The notes under the pieces are model-generated. The model did not search any database and was not told the origin of the DNA. It worked only from the letters and a program-made list of their open reading frames with translations. DNA of 64,000 nt, from NCBI GenBank assembly GCA_903813345.2, contig CAIIXF020000003.1:8561912-8625911 (forward strand), read 5' to 3'. Of this stretch, positions 35,310 to 47,630 are shown one piece after another. A program made the position numbers and the translations under genes. Every line of letters starts with the position of its first letter. The stretch's first letter is position 1. Source of the DNA: Owenia fusiformis (lineage: Eukaryota > Annelida > Polychaeta > Sabellida > Oweniidae).

Positions 35310-35765
35310 GGGTGCTATATTGTAATCAGTTTGCCGGGCAGGCAGATGAGTAGGCGGGTGGCGGGCGGATAGGTGTCCCGAATAATCTTGTCCATATGTT
35401 TCCAGCCAAACCATTTGAGGGATTCATTTGAAATTTTCAGGGATGTTTCTACCTATGAAAGTTTAGAACTGAGGGAATCATTTGAGATTTTCAAGGATGT
35501 TTCTCTACCTATGAAAATGTAGAACTGATTAGTTTTTCGGCATTCTGGGTAAACGTTAAGGTGGCCATTATGGATTTTACATCCTAGAATCTTGTCTGTC
35601 AAGGCTTGTGTACAGGTTTCCAGCAAAACCAATTGTCGGATTCATTTGAAATTTTCAGGGATGTTTCTCAACCTATGAAAGGTCACAAGGTCACAAAAGG
35701 ATGTCCTTAGAATCCTGTCAGGTTGATCTTTGTAGAATGGAGCGATTTTGTCACCTCTGATTTTT
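35305..35765. repeat. Remnant related to the TGTCCCC element family
   Basis: GGGTGCTATATTG is followed by GC-rich GGCGGG repeats. Further words are shared with the 44.7-46.3 kb element: AATCTTGTC, TTTGAAATTTTCAGGGATG, GGCATTCTGGGTAAA and GGCCATTATGGATTTT. It then joins block-A-like sequence (GGATGTCCTTAGAATCCTGT). Confidence 0.5.
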
Positions 35766-36179
35766 TTTTTATCACTTGATGTGTGTTACACCCCCTTTCA
35801 AACCCACTGAGGCATAAATGTTTATCTCATCATTCTCGATTTGCTCTTGATCTTGAATGTAAAAAGAAGCTTCAATGACGTTCAATGACTAGTGGCTTAA
35901 TAAATAATTAGGTTGGGATATGCATTTAGACCTTGCAAACCTCCTGATGCTGCACATATTAATTGCACTCTTCTACATTAATAAATAATATAAAATGTAT
36001 CAACCCTCAACATGTAATTAAATGAGGCAGAAAAGTTTTTTGTTCTAGAGGTTTTTTAGAAGAGTGTAGGTTATCTTAAAATGTTTCTAGCTGTTTTATC
36101 AACCCAATAGCTCTGCCATTACATTTAACAAGTCATTGAAGCAAACATACTTTGTTGTTACTTAGGTAGCGTCCATTGT

Positions 36180-37571
36180 GTTGGAAATAAAATGAAAACT
36201 AAAATACCTTTCTGCAGATCATAGCACTAAAAAGTGCAGGCTCCAACTGCCATCCCAGCTTTTTATAAGTTCCATGTAGACTACATCCAACATGAGCTTG
36301 AGATATGACTTTACCAGAATCATCTCATAGTGTCAAGCTCCTTGGATAAGTAGGAGCCAGTCAAATTCTCTATACAACTTGGGCTCCTAAATGACATGAT
36401 CTGCTTCTAAACAGTGCTGTTTTGCACTCCTCGTCCCTATGGTGGTTTTATTGCATGATTGTCATGTGATATAGAAGGTAGCCAGTGTCCAAAGCATTCA
36501 ATTCCAGCTTCATATGCCTTGATCCAACTTCAAAGGGATGTGAACACCTGAGAAATTGCATATGTCTTCTATTTTCCTCCAAATCTAGTGGATTAATCGT
36601 ATCTGGGGACATTCTCACAAATATTTTGGCAGACACTTCACTGACTGTCACTCAATCTTAGTTCTGAGCTGATTGGCTTGAAGCTCTTTCATGCAATTTA
36701 TAAAACTGACCGAATTTAATGTTCTGTAAAATGTAACTAATTTCTGAAGATGAATCTCCTGACCAGGAGCCATAAGAATTTTCTGGGCAATAATGTTAAC
36801 ACAAATACCTCAGAAAGAGGGAAGTATGCATAAATGTAGCAATGGTAGGACCATCCACACCTTGGGTCTAAGAACCCCCTATAATGCCAGAGCAAGCTGC
36901 CTATTGCTTAATCCCAAAATAATTGAATTGTATATATCCAAGCAGATTTTAGAAAACATGAAAGTTAATCTTTCATACACACATATAGAAAAGATTTTTA
37001 ATAAACAACTTAGTTTCAATACATGTGATTCTTGATTAAATTAAATATACTCACAAAGTTTAATTGACCAACATACATTAAACTTTTTCCAATTTCTTTT
37101 TATGCCAAGTGAAATTTGATGGCATCATCAGCATTTGTCTTGATAGCTGTTTTCTTGATTGAAAAGGCACCAACCATTTCTTTGTGTTGAGATATTGGGT
37201 TGTCAGCCTTCGTTTCATTTCTCAAAACTTGTGTGTCAAGAGAATCCTCTACACACATCTCCAAAATCATTTGCATTTTACTTTTCCATGCCTCCATCAA
37301 TGTCAAAAATTGTTACATACATTGGTTGATTTTAGAATCACTGAGTTCCACTTGTAAGGCCTTTTCAACAGAGCTTGTTTATCATTGATATACGAGTGTT
37401 GCTGATTTGTGTATTGACAAATATCCACATCTTTGGACATTGCTCCTTGGGCAGACATAAGATTCACCTCTTCTTCGATATCACCCAGCATATAAGCTGC
37501 CTCACCCTCAAGTCTTCTAATCAAATATATTGTGGCCTCATCATTGTCCAAACCATAATAACAGTTCACTA
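36180..37571 (-). pseudogene. Unknown exon set C, copy 1
   Basis: Minus-strand coding remnants: 37303-37571 (LDNDEATIYLIRRLEGEAAY, MLGDIEEEVN), 37100-37306 (LMEAWKSKMQMILEMCVEDS, NETKADNPISQHKE), about 36.66-36.79 kb (GQEIHLQKLVTFYRT), and 36.18-36.64 kb (VKSYLKLMLDVVYMELIKSW). A frameshift near 37.38 kb and a stop near 37.31 kb disable it. The composition is helical and Glu/Lys/Met-rich. The peptides match copies 2 and 3 to the right. Family not recognised. Confidence 0.4.
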
Positions 37572-37979
37572 ATCATAATTGGGTAAGGAATGGAGATTAA
37601 TAATTAATCAAGTAATAATACTTTTTCTTGTCAGTCAATCAATAACCTTACATTAACGTTATCATGTTCACAAAGTCCTACACTTATTCTCCAAAAAGTG
37701 ACCGCATCCACAGGGAAATTAAACAAATTCATCAGACGATTGACCAAATTAATTTCTAAATCCAACTCTGCCTTATAGCTAGCTGGAGTGCTACCTGTAT
37801 CATAAGGCCCCCAACTAATCGGTTAACAAGTATAATTTAGACAAACTTGCACCAGCTACTCTGCTGCTGTTTCATTGACTTTAAAGGAATGCTTCCTTGA
37901 GTTCCTGCTTTTACTTTTTAGTTATACTTATTCCAGTTAAAACTACTCTTTAATTGTTATTTTTTCCCCCTGATTTTGT

Positions 37980-38570
37980 TGTTCTGCACCAACTCGCTCC
38001 CCATTCAAGGATAGCAATGTCTTTCTGTTTATGATTTCTTGACTTTTTGTGTTCAACATACTTGCATATTGTTTCCCCTTTCTTGGACATTATTACTTCC
38101 TGTAATGCCTCAAAGGAAAATTGCTCTACAACCTACTGCTTCTGTTTGAGCATAGGCTTGTTCTCTCCTCCAATTTTCCATATCTGTCTAATTGCTCCAG
38201 GTCTGTCTATTTTTCCCTAAAAATTGCACAATGTTTACCTTAATCATGAGAATCAGAACTTCACTACACTTCACATCACTAGCTACTTTACTGACCTTCA
38301 AGCCATTAGATTCTATCTACATCCATTATGTCTCATCAGATTTTCCCAATTGTTCTAAATGATACATCAGGTTTGTCAGGTTTTGCCATGCAGTGTCAAT
38401 GTGTCTCTCCAGAACTTGAAGTATCTGCATTTCTAACCTGTGGATCAATGCTTTGAGTGTGTAAAGTTCAATTACATCTCAAAACATGTAGCAATAGCAT
38501 GCACCATTGCAAGGGCAACCTTCTCGGGTGTTATCAGGTTGCATGTTATCACTTGATGTGTGTTACACAA
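37980..38570 (-). pseudogene. Block-A-like exon remnants within spacer 2
   Basis: Minus-strand peptides QVLERHIDTAWQNLTNLMYH (coiled-coil-like), GENKPMLKQKQ, QFSFEALQEVIMSKK and VITCNLITPEKVALAM correspond to remnants at 7.7-8.1 and 9.8-9.96 kb. They sit next to exon set C copy 2, suggesting that set C and block A once belonged to one longer gene. Confidence 0.35.
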
Positions 38571-38819
38571 CCCCCTTTCAAGCCCACCAAGGCATAAATG
38601 TTTATCTCATCATTCTCAATCTGCTCTTGATGCATTATCTGGAATGTTGAGTATATCAAACTAGCTGTAAAGACAAGCTTCAATGGCTAAATTAGTCTCT
38701 TATTTTATAATAAGGTTGGGATATACAGTTAGACCTTGCAACCTTCCTGATGCTGCACACATTAATAACACTCTTCTGCATAAATAAGTTGCAAATGCCT
38801 TCAAATTTTCTTCTTCTTT

Positions 38820-39830
38820 CTAGTGGATTAATCGTATCTGGAGATGTTTTGACAAATATTTTTGTAGGCACTGCACTGACTGTCGCTCAAGCTTAGTTCT
38901 GAGCTGATTTGTTTCTAACTCTTCCATGCAATTTATAAAACTGACCGAATTAAATGTTCTGTAAAATGTAACTAATTTCTGAAGATGAATCTCCTGGCCA
39001 GCCAAAAGAATTTTCTGGGCAATAATGTTAACACAAATGTCCCAGGAAGAGGGAAGTATGCACAAATGTAGCAAACTGAACACGATGGTAGGACCATCCA
39101 CACCTTGGGTCTAAGAACCCCCTATAATACCAGAGCAAGCTGCCTATCGCTTAATCCCAAAATAATTGAATTGTATATATCCAAGCAGATTTTAGAAAAC
39201 ATGAAAGTTAATCTTTCATACAGACATATAGGAAAGATTTTTAATAAACAACTTAGTTTCAATACATGTGATACTTGATTAAATTAAATATACTCACAAA
39301 GTTTAATTGACCAATATACATTAAACTTTTTCCAGTTTCTTTTTATGCCAAGTGAAATTTGATGGCATCATCAGCATTTGTCTTGATAGCTGTTTTCTTG
39401 ATTGAAAAGGCACCAACCATTTCTTGGTGTTGAGATATTGGGTTGTCAGCCTTCGTTTCATTTCTCAAAACTTGTGTGTCAAGAGAATCCTCTACACACA
39501 TCTCCAAAATCATTTGCATTTTTCTTTTCCATGCCTCCATCAATGTCAAAAATTGTTACATACATTGGTTGATTTTAGAATCACTGAGTTCCACTTGTAA
39601 GGCCTTTTCAACAGAGCTTGTTTCAACTTTGATATATGAGTGTTGCTGATTTGTGTATTGACAAATACCTACATCTTAGGACATTGCTCCTTGGGCAGAC
39701 ATAGGATTCACCTCTTCTTCAATATCATCCAGCATATAAGCTGCCTCACCCTCAATGCTTCTAATCAAATATATTGTGGCCTCATCATTGACCCAACCAC
39801 AATTGCAGGACACTTATCAGAATTGGGTAA
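38820..39830 (-). pseudogene. Unknown exon set C, copy 2
   Basis: The minus strand reads MEGEAAYMLDDIEEEVN, VETSSVEKALQVELSDSK, a TAA at about 39558, then LMEAWKRKMQMILEMCVEDS to about 39343. The second exon is at 38820-39101 (ILLAGQEIHLQKLVTFYRTF, CMEELETNQLRTKLERQS). The TAA after NQCM is also present in copy 1, so both descend from an already broken ancestor or share a conversion tract. Confidence 0.45.
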
Positions 39831-40379
39831 AGAACTCAAGACAAACTGCATTTCCAATCAAATTCTGGGCCCCTCATTTCCCTTGTCTTTTTTATCATAT
39901 TTGGGAATTTGAATTAAAATCGAGGTTACAACTTGACATCAGACAATTAATAGTACATTCTTTCTTTAAATTACGTATACCAATGATTTATTTATATTTG
40001 CATGTTTCTCGACGCAAGACTATTCTGACCGCTCGCATGCTATTTGACGAGCCATGAATGAAGTGGACATGGGAATCAAAGAATCCAACAATAGATTTTG
40101 AGAGAACACATATATTGAGTTCTTGAGAAAGAAAGAACATTTACTTCAACAAGATGTGATGTTGAACACTAACACATCACAAAATACCAAGGCTACAACT
40201 GAGTACATCAACAATATTACAAGGTTCAAACATGTACTGTGGTAGCAATAGACATGATGTGCTACAATAGCACAGGTTCAGGGAGCCAAACTAGAAGCAT
40301 CAAGCCCTCTAGAAGTGGTAGGCAGGGGGCTGATGATGAAGATGTTGGAGGAGTGGAGGAGAAAAAAGAAGGAGGCAGA

Positions 40380-40950
40380 GATGGCCATCCCAGCTTTTTG
40401 CAAGTTTCGTGTAAACTACATCCAACATGAGCTTGAGATATGACTTCACCAGATTTGTCTCATAGTGTCAAGCTCCTGGGATTAGTAGGAGCCAGTCAGA
40501 TTCTCTATACAACTTGGGCTCCTAAATGGCATGCTCTGTTTCTAAGTAGTGCTCTGTTTTGCACTCCTCATGACCTATGATGGTTCTATGGCATGGTTCT
40601 CATGTGATAAAAAGGTAGCCACTGTCCTAATCATTCTATTCCAGCTTCAAATGCCTTGATCCAACTTCAAAGGGATGTGAATACATAAGGAATTGCATAT
40701 GTCTTCAATTTTCCTCCAAATCTAGTGGATTAATAGTGTCTGGGGACATTTTAACAAATATTTTGGCAGACACTTCACCGTCAGTCGCTCAAGCTTAGTT
40801 CTGAGCTGATTGGCTTCAAGCTCTTTCATACAATTTATAAAATTGACCAAATTAATTTTCTGTAAGACGTTACTAATTTTTGTAGATGAATGTCCTGGTC
40901 AGGAGCCGAAAGAATTTTCTTGGCGATAATGTCAACACACATAATATTTT
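40380..40950 (-). pseudogene. Unknown exon set C, partial copy 3
   Basis: The minus strand reads DQDIHLQKLVTSYRK near 40.9 kb and VKSYLKLMLDVVYTKLAKSW near 40.43 kb, matching the 3' exons of copies 1 and 2. The 5' exons are missing. Confidence 0.4.
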
Positions 40951-40959
40951 CTCATCAGC

Positions 40960-42395
40960 TTCATTAAAATCTTGAAACATTGATTGTTTTTCAATTATAT
41001 GCTTTTAAAACTGAAAATTCTATTTGACTTGTTCAGCACTTCTCAACTTTTCATACATAATCTTCATAAATAATCATAAGTTTTTTTGTGAAAAGAAATG
41101 GGTTCCTGGAGAGCCTCCATCTTGCATTTGCAACTTCGTACTAATATCTATGATTTTCAACTTTGAATTATTATTACATAAAAACGCCATTTGAGATTAA
41201 AAATGGAACAGATAACACATTACCCTACATTTTGATACAATATTTTGTTAGGTTTTAGGTGTTAGAACTCTTGGATATTGGTCAAGACCTATAAATTAAT
41301 TAAATTTATTAATTTCATTTCATCATATGTTTTATATTTTAGACTTGAAATTGCATGCAGATTTGAATTTACGGGAAAACATGAGCTTTGCTCCAAATGA
41401 CAATGCTTTTCTTCACACTTGTTGCTAATATTTAAGTGTCATCATTAACCTCCAATAATGGACTCATCTTGGGTCTCACCTGGGGGAGATTTTTGGATTT
41501 TTAAGATACAATATCCCTGGTGGAGAGAGTGTCTCAAAAGACTTCACTTTCGGCTTTATCCATAATTGTTAATTGATTCATCTAGCTACTAGCTAGGAAC
41601 CCCTGCTTCATTACAAGTATGTTTATTTGCATTTTCATATCTGGTTGATCTTCCGCCATTTTCTGTGTTTGGTTTTGTTGAATCTTCAACCATTGTGAAC
41701 TGAACTATTGACTGTTGTTTAGTCGTCAAGTTGGGTCAAACGGATTCTACAATTATTCATGTACAGTCCTTAGTCCTTAACTATCTCTAGCTATCAAAAT
41801 GACAATAAAATATTCAAAGCCTGTTTCATTACTCCATTATCATTTTAGCGCCATCTATCCATGGTAGCGATGGGGGTCCAAGTACGTTTTTAAGGTAAAT
41901 TTTGTTCTTTAATTACCTGTCTACACCAAATACACTGGCAGTATCTCTTTGTTGGGTGCAAGCTTGATTCTTTGTTTCATAAGAGCTACACGTCCTAACA
42001 TATACTGGATAGGAATATTATGAAGTATGCAAACATCGTTCAAAGTCAACATTCGTTATTTCAACTCTGGAATTTGTTGAATCATTTTGGGTTCACTGTT
42101 AACCATCCAACCTAATAAGTAACATGAGGTAGGGTCAGCTCTTCTCTGATTAGCTTAATTAAATGTTATCCTAATTAATCCCAATTTAATTAAAATCTCC
42201 AGCTTTACCCCATACAGCAGTAAACAAATTCTCAGAGTTATTTCTACCATTCACTTATATTGGATTTTTTAACAAATCAGTCAAGTTTAGAGCCTAAGAA
42301 TGTAGTTTTTTCTTTTAAAATAGTCTTTATTCGGCTTTTGGTCATTTTACATAACATAAACAATGACATAAAAAAGATTATTCATACAATTTTCA
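40960..42395. other. No gene seen
   Basis: AT-rich sequence; neither coding segment nor repeat recognised. Confidence 0.4.
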
Positions 42396-42409
42396 TCGGC
42401 AATCCAGCC

Positions 42410-42850
42410 GACATGAGCGTTCCATAGGAATATTATGAGATAGCCATCCATTTTGTTTAATACTAATAAATGGATTTGTATATAGTAATTTGAGCCATTT
42501 TATGATGTTATCATTAAAATCAATTTTTTAAAGTTTGGAACATAAAGTTCCATTCAATAGAATCAAACACTTTTTGAAAATCTAAAGATAGAATTGTTCC
42601 TTGTTCCGTGTTATTGTTGTAAAAATAATCAAAAATATCTATTACTAAGCGACAACTATTGCCAATGTATTTACCATTTATATATGCAGCTTAATGTAAA
42701 CTGATAAGTTTCCCAACTACTAACTGTAGCCTGTCTGCAAGTACAAAGGCCAATATTTTATAGTCAGTATTTGATAAGCTTATTGGTCTATAGTTCTTTT
42801 ACAATTCTCTATCACCTTTTTAGAATGTAGTGTTAAATAAATAAAGGTAT
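42410..42850 (-). mobile_element. LINE reverse-transcriptase remnant
   Basis: The minus strand reads NYRPISLSNTDYKILAFVLA, DRLQLVVGKLIS, a stop, AAYINGKYIGNSCRLVIDIF, then ILSLDFQKVFDSIEWNFMFQ, a frameshift, and DNIIKWLKLLYTN. NYRPISL..TDYKI and LDFQKxFDSIEW are canonical fingers/palm motifs of non-LTR reverse transcriptases, L1/Tx1-like by eye. The catalytic (F/Y)xDD block is not seen. It is clearly a dead copy. Confidence 0.75.
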
Positions 42851-42859
42851 CCTTTCCTT

Positions 42860-44705
42860 TGTTCATCAAAAATTAGATGACGGCACTATATGAACAAAAA
42901 GTTATGAATGATTTAAAGACATGGGTATTTGGATAAATATGTGGTGAAATACCAAGAAATGAAATATCAGCTTATGTTATGACTGATGCAGACATTTCTG
43001 CTAGGGCTATTTGCATGTTAAATTCAGCTTTTCCTTTCATATTACTTAAAACTGGAATTTAATTTTGTTCGAATTACTATAAAAAACTATAAAAAATTTG
43101 GTTGGAGTATTTTTATAAGGTATACCTTTTCATGTTTTTATAACAGCTAATTGTTTATAAATCGTTTCAAATAATTTAGATTAAATGGATCAAAATGCAG
43201 CAAGGTACTATCTTTAAATATTAATTTATTTACTAGTGCTAATTGATAATCCAAATTTGAATCTAAGTTAGATAATAAATTACTAAATAGTCACTTAATT
43301 AAACACTTTTATATCACTTTACTTTCTTTGACTAATTCTTTTTTATTTTGGGTTTATATCCTGAATCTCTAGTTGTTGTGATGTAAAATTTTCTGTCACT
43401 GTGCATCAAAGTTGATGCAATTTGTTCTTTATTTTGTTGTCCATATTTGATCAAATTGTATTAAACATGTTGTGCACAGACTCGCCTGCTTGTTCACCAA
43501 GGGATCTGAGACCAAATCTCTACCTTCGCCTGAAATCTACGATGTGGTCCTCCAAAATGTGTTGTTTTTGAATGATTGAAGCATTTTGAAAGTGTTGTCA
43601 AAATTTTACAAAGAAGACCTGAATATAGTGTTTTGTAATCAAAAAATCACATCTTTCATAATGGAACTTTTCAAATCAAATGAGAACTATTATTATATTA
43701 TGGATTCAGGATTAACTTACCAACTTCATCAACGCTAACATAAACAATAGGAAGACAATGAGAAATGCTTCTATATTAATCAGCTATATATATTCTCATA
43801 ACTTCATAGATTTTCTGTGATGTCACCCCTGTCCTTTTCATCAATTTGCCATGAGAAGTAAGAGTTTCAAAAAGTTCAAGTTTTATCCTCCACAACAGCT
43901 CTACAGACTTTAAGTCGCTGCTAAGAGTTTTATAAGTTTGCTTTGATAAGAGATTGTTCTATCAGTATGTTTTATTAAGATGAGCGGCTGAGATAGGGAA
44001 AGAAAGCTGGAGAAAGCTAGTTAGATCAACCATTATATGGTTTGATGTACGATCAAACTTGAATTAAAGATTACAACTTTTACTGAATAATATCAAAACC
44101 AATCTTGACTAAGTAACTCTCCCTAACAGACAGTATAGAAAGACAGCTTTAATCTACATTAAGACTGCCGTGTCTGGCCCCTGACCTCATTATTATTAAA
44201 CACCAGACACAGTGGAAAAGCCCTAATTTATTTTGTCAGAACTTGTATCTTCTCCTCTGACTTGTCAGTCTATCAATTACCTAACATTTACGTTATCACG
44301 TTCACAAAGTCCTACACTTATTCTATACTGATTACCGTTTTGTAGGATACAACAGACAGTGAGTTGCATGCTTGTAGATTCAGATATCAGATGATTTCTT
44401 TCATCAGCAGAACAGGACAGTTCAGGACCATGCCCCCTATGAATACCTTGTCAAGTGAATCCTCACCACACACACACAAGTGCCTTGTAATGTCATTATG
44501 GTCAAGTTTTACATACAATACCTATGAGAAAACATAATCACAAAACTTTTGTCGCAGAGGGTACATTTGAACTTGAAGAGGAACATAATTTTGGTCAATG
44601 CTGCAGGAATTGACCAAGAAAGAATCAATATACATTTAGCTAAATAAGAAGGCAATACTGTGTACCCTGAGCTTTCTAAATCTTTTATGAATTTTATGTT
44701 TGTTA
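42860..44705. other. No gene seen; possible 5' LINE continuation
   Basis: Minus-strand words near 43.0-43.3 kb may extend the LINE upstream but carry many stops. A segment of about 62 bp at 44161-44222 (CTGCCGTGTCTGGCCCCTG) recurs at 55105-55166. Confidence 0.35.
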
Positions 44706-44712
44706 GTTTTTT

Positions 44713-46263
44713 ATGTCCCCACCACATAGTGTGGGGCCATATTGTCGGCCTAGGCGCGTCCGTCTGTCTGTCCGTCCGTACGTCCGTCCGTCTGTCCGTC
44801 CGTCTGTCCGTACGTCCGGGAGTTTTCTCCAAAACCGCTACAGATATCACCTTCAAATTTTCAGGGATAACTTATGAGTGCATACAGATGTGGATGAAAA
44901 AATGTTAATTCCATACCTACTTCCTGTCGGCCATTTTGAAGTCAAATGCTAAAATCCTTGTCTGCAAACTTTAAGAAAAACGGCTTCACAGTTGCTTTTA
45001 AAACTTTAACATCTTGTTCAGCTCACTTCATTCTAGATCTGATTAGGTTTTGGACCTGTTAGCTCAGTCATGTCAGCCATTTTGAATGTCTTAAGAAAAG
45101 TTAGCGCACGATAATACTTTGTATCATATTGAATGGTGTTTTTGAGTTTTCATACTTTAACTATTTAGTAGCTTTATAAATAATTTCAGATCTACTTTGT
45201 TGTAAAAGCCTATGTTATTGTTAACAGTAGTAATATGTGATAATTTTGTAAGAAGAAATCAGCAAAAACACATAATCACTTTTTTATTGTCGGCCATTTT
45301 GGATTTTTCCGTCCTAAAATCTTGTCTGTGAAGTCTTGTCTACGTGTTTTCAGGTGAACTGTTTGGTGGATCAATTTCAAATTTTCAGGGATGATTCTTA
45401 GTATAAAAATCTAGATCTGATTTGTTTTTTGGCATTCTGGGTAAATGTCAAGGCAGCCATTTTGGATTTTCCGTCCTAAAATCTTGTCTGTAAAGTCTTG
45501 TCTACGCGTTTTCAGGTGAACCGTTTGGTAGATCAATTTCAAATTTTCAGAGATGATTCTTAGTATGAAAATGTAGAACTGATTAGTTTTTTGGCATTCT
45601 GGGCAAATGTCAAGGCAGCCATTTTGGATTTTCTGTCCTAAAATCTTGTCTGTAAAGTATTGTCTATGCATTTCCAGGTGAACCGTTCTGTAGATCAATT
45701 TCAAATTTTTAGGGATGATTCTTAGTATGAAAATCTAGATCTGATTAGTTTTTTGGCATTCTGGATAAATGTCAAGGCAGCCATTTTGGATTTTCCGTCT
45801 TAAAATCTTGCCTGTAAAGTCTTGTCTACGCGTTTTTAGGTGAACCGTTTGGTAGATCAATTTCAAATTTTCAGGGATGATTCTTAGTGTGAAAATCTAC
45901 ATCTGATTAGTTTTTTGGCATTCTGTGTAAATGTCATGGCAGGCATTTTGGATTTTCTGTCCTAAAATCTTGTCTGTAAAGTCTTGTCTACGCGTTTTCA
46001 GGTGAACCAATTGGTAGATCAATGTCATATTTTCAGGGATGATTCTTAGTATGAAAATCTAGGAACAGATTAGTTTTTTGACATTCTGGGTAAATGTCAA
46101 GGTAGCCATTTTGGATTTTCCATCCCAAAATCTTGTCTGTAAAGTCTTGTTTACATGTTTTCTAGTTAACTGTGTGACGGATCAATTAAAATTGTGTTGG
46201 TAAAGTCTTGTCTACTCATTTTCAGGATAACCATTTCATGGGATCACCCATTGGTGGGGACAT
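44713..46263. mobile_element. TGTCCCCACCA-ended nonautonomous element
   Basis: ATGTCCCCACCA at 44713-44724 is the exact inverse of TGGTGGGGACAT at 46252-46263, giving a 1551-bp unit with 12-bp terminal inverted repeats. Inside the left end is a GTCC/GTCTG simple tract (about 44757-44818). The right two thirds is a tandem array of about 162-bp units. No transposase frame is present. Elements with this end and a GTCCGTCC tract are common in mollusc genomes, to my knowledge. The transposition mechanism is unclear. Confidence 0.7.
45285..46200. repeat. Internal array of about 162-bp units
   Basis: GCCATTTTGGATTTTC followed by CCTAAAATCTTGTCTGT recurs near 45290, 45457, 45619, 45780, 45942 and 46105. 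Units diverge by scattered substitutions. The longest frame across them is incidental. Confidence 0.8.
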
Positions 46264-46269
46264 TTTGTA

Positions 46270-47630
46270 CACATTTGTGTTCTTGTATTTATTATTATTT
46301 ATAGTGGCAAGTTTTACAAATTATGAATTTTAACTGTCATGAGATGTTGCACTAAAAGTTCCAAAAAACTTAAACATTGCACAAAAAATACAAAATTGAA
46401 AATGTTGCATTAAAAAGACAACAAAATCCTCCACACCAAAAAATCCTTGTAATGTCATTCATAAGAATTATGGATATGGTATGGAGAATGGTAACCGTGG
46501 TAACGACTTAATAGAGACTACAGAGGTGCTTTTTCCTTATCCAAAAGTTTAAACCATTTTTCAGTTTGGTTTATGTTCAATTAATGTGAACATAATGTAC
46601 AGTACACAAGTTCAGGAGGAATGTTCCAGTTAATTACTAATTGTCCCTTGCATCCATTTAATTCTGTCTTGCAAGTCTCATGATTGCCCTTATAGCATTC
46701 TAGTACTGAATGAATTTGATGATTTTAAATACAGACACTTAAGAGAGATCCCAATCTGTTAGTGATAATTTAGGGAGGATAGCTGTGCACCTCTGGGTGA
46801 GATTAATACAAAATAGAAGGTGATAATTGAAACCTTCTAGGGTTTTATTGTTTTATTGTTTATGGGTTCTGTATTATTAATTGTTGAAGTGCTATTACTT
46901 TTTTGTGGAATAGTCCTTCAGTTCAGCTGTTGATGTTTACTAATTATAATGTTCAATGTTCATCCAAACCAAACTCCATCACATCAAGTGTAACATAACA
47001 AGTCAGTTATTCAGTTCAATCCAAGTATATTGTATAAGAATATTTCTTCCTTTTTAAATCACTAAGTACAAGTTTATTCAATAGTCTGCTTCAGTTACTT
47101 GGCTTCAATCTCTATTCATAGCACCAACTCTTTTTTACAGTATCAATACTTTGCACAGAACCAACCACAAAAACCCTATCATCTGTATTTATATCATATT
47201 CTAGGCTGTGCTAAATATAACCTCAGCCTAAAGTTTTAGCCAATGAAGGCATTAGGGTTTGAAACCAAGTTAAAGATGCAGACTTACATCAAAGTTACAT
47301 ATAAGATTATATAACATGCTACATGCAATAACACAAGTAATATATCATAATAAAGTACCTTCAAAAGGTAACACTGCTCTCCCTGTTCGTACGATTGTTT
47401 TTTTAAAACTCCTTCTTCCCAATAATAAGTGTATTATTAATTTTTTTAAATTTTGAAATAATAATTTGCATAAATTGTTCTAGTCTATTTTAAATTTGAC
47501 TGTACACAATACAAGATAACATGATTCTATCAGCTGTCTTCTTGAACAAAAAGAAGAACATTGTCAATTAATGATAATTCAACTCAATCAATCAAAACTG
47601 TCTTTCAATTTACAAGTTGACTTTTAGGTC
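46270..47630. other. No gene seen
   Basis: AT-rich sequence; no coding segment recognised. A short piece near 47330 (ACACAAGTAATATATCATAA) recurs near 55200. Confidence 0.4.

Noticed and set aside
44509-44908. Opposing frames rich in RTDRRTD and SVRLSVRLSVR
   Set aside because: Translations of the GTCC/GTCTG simple tract.
45411-45704. 97-codon minus-strand frame with repeated Cys words
   Set aside because: It spans the 162-bp tandem units of a nonautonomous element; the repetition is of DNA units, not protein domains.
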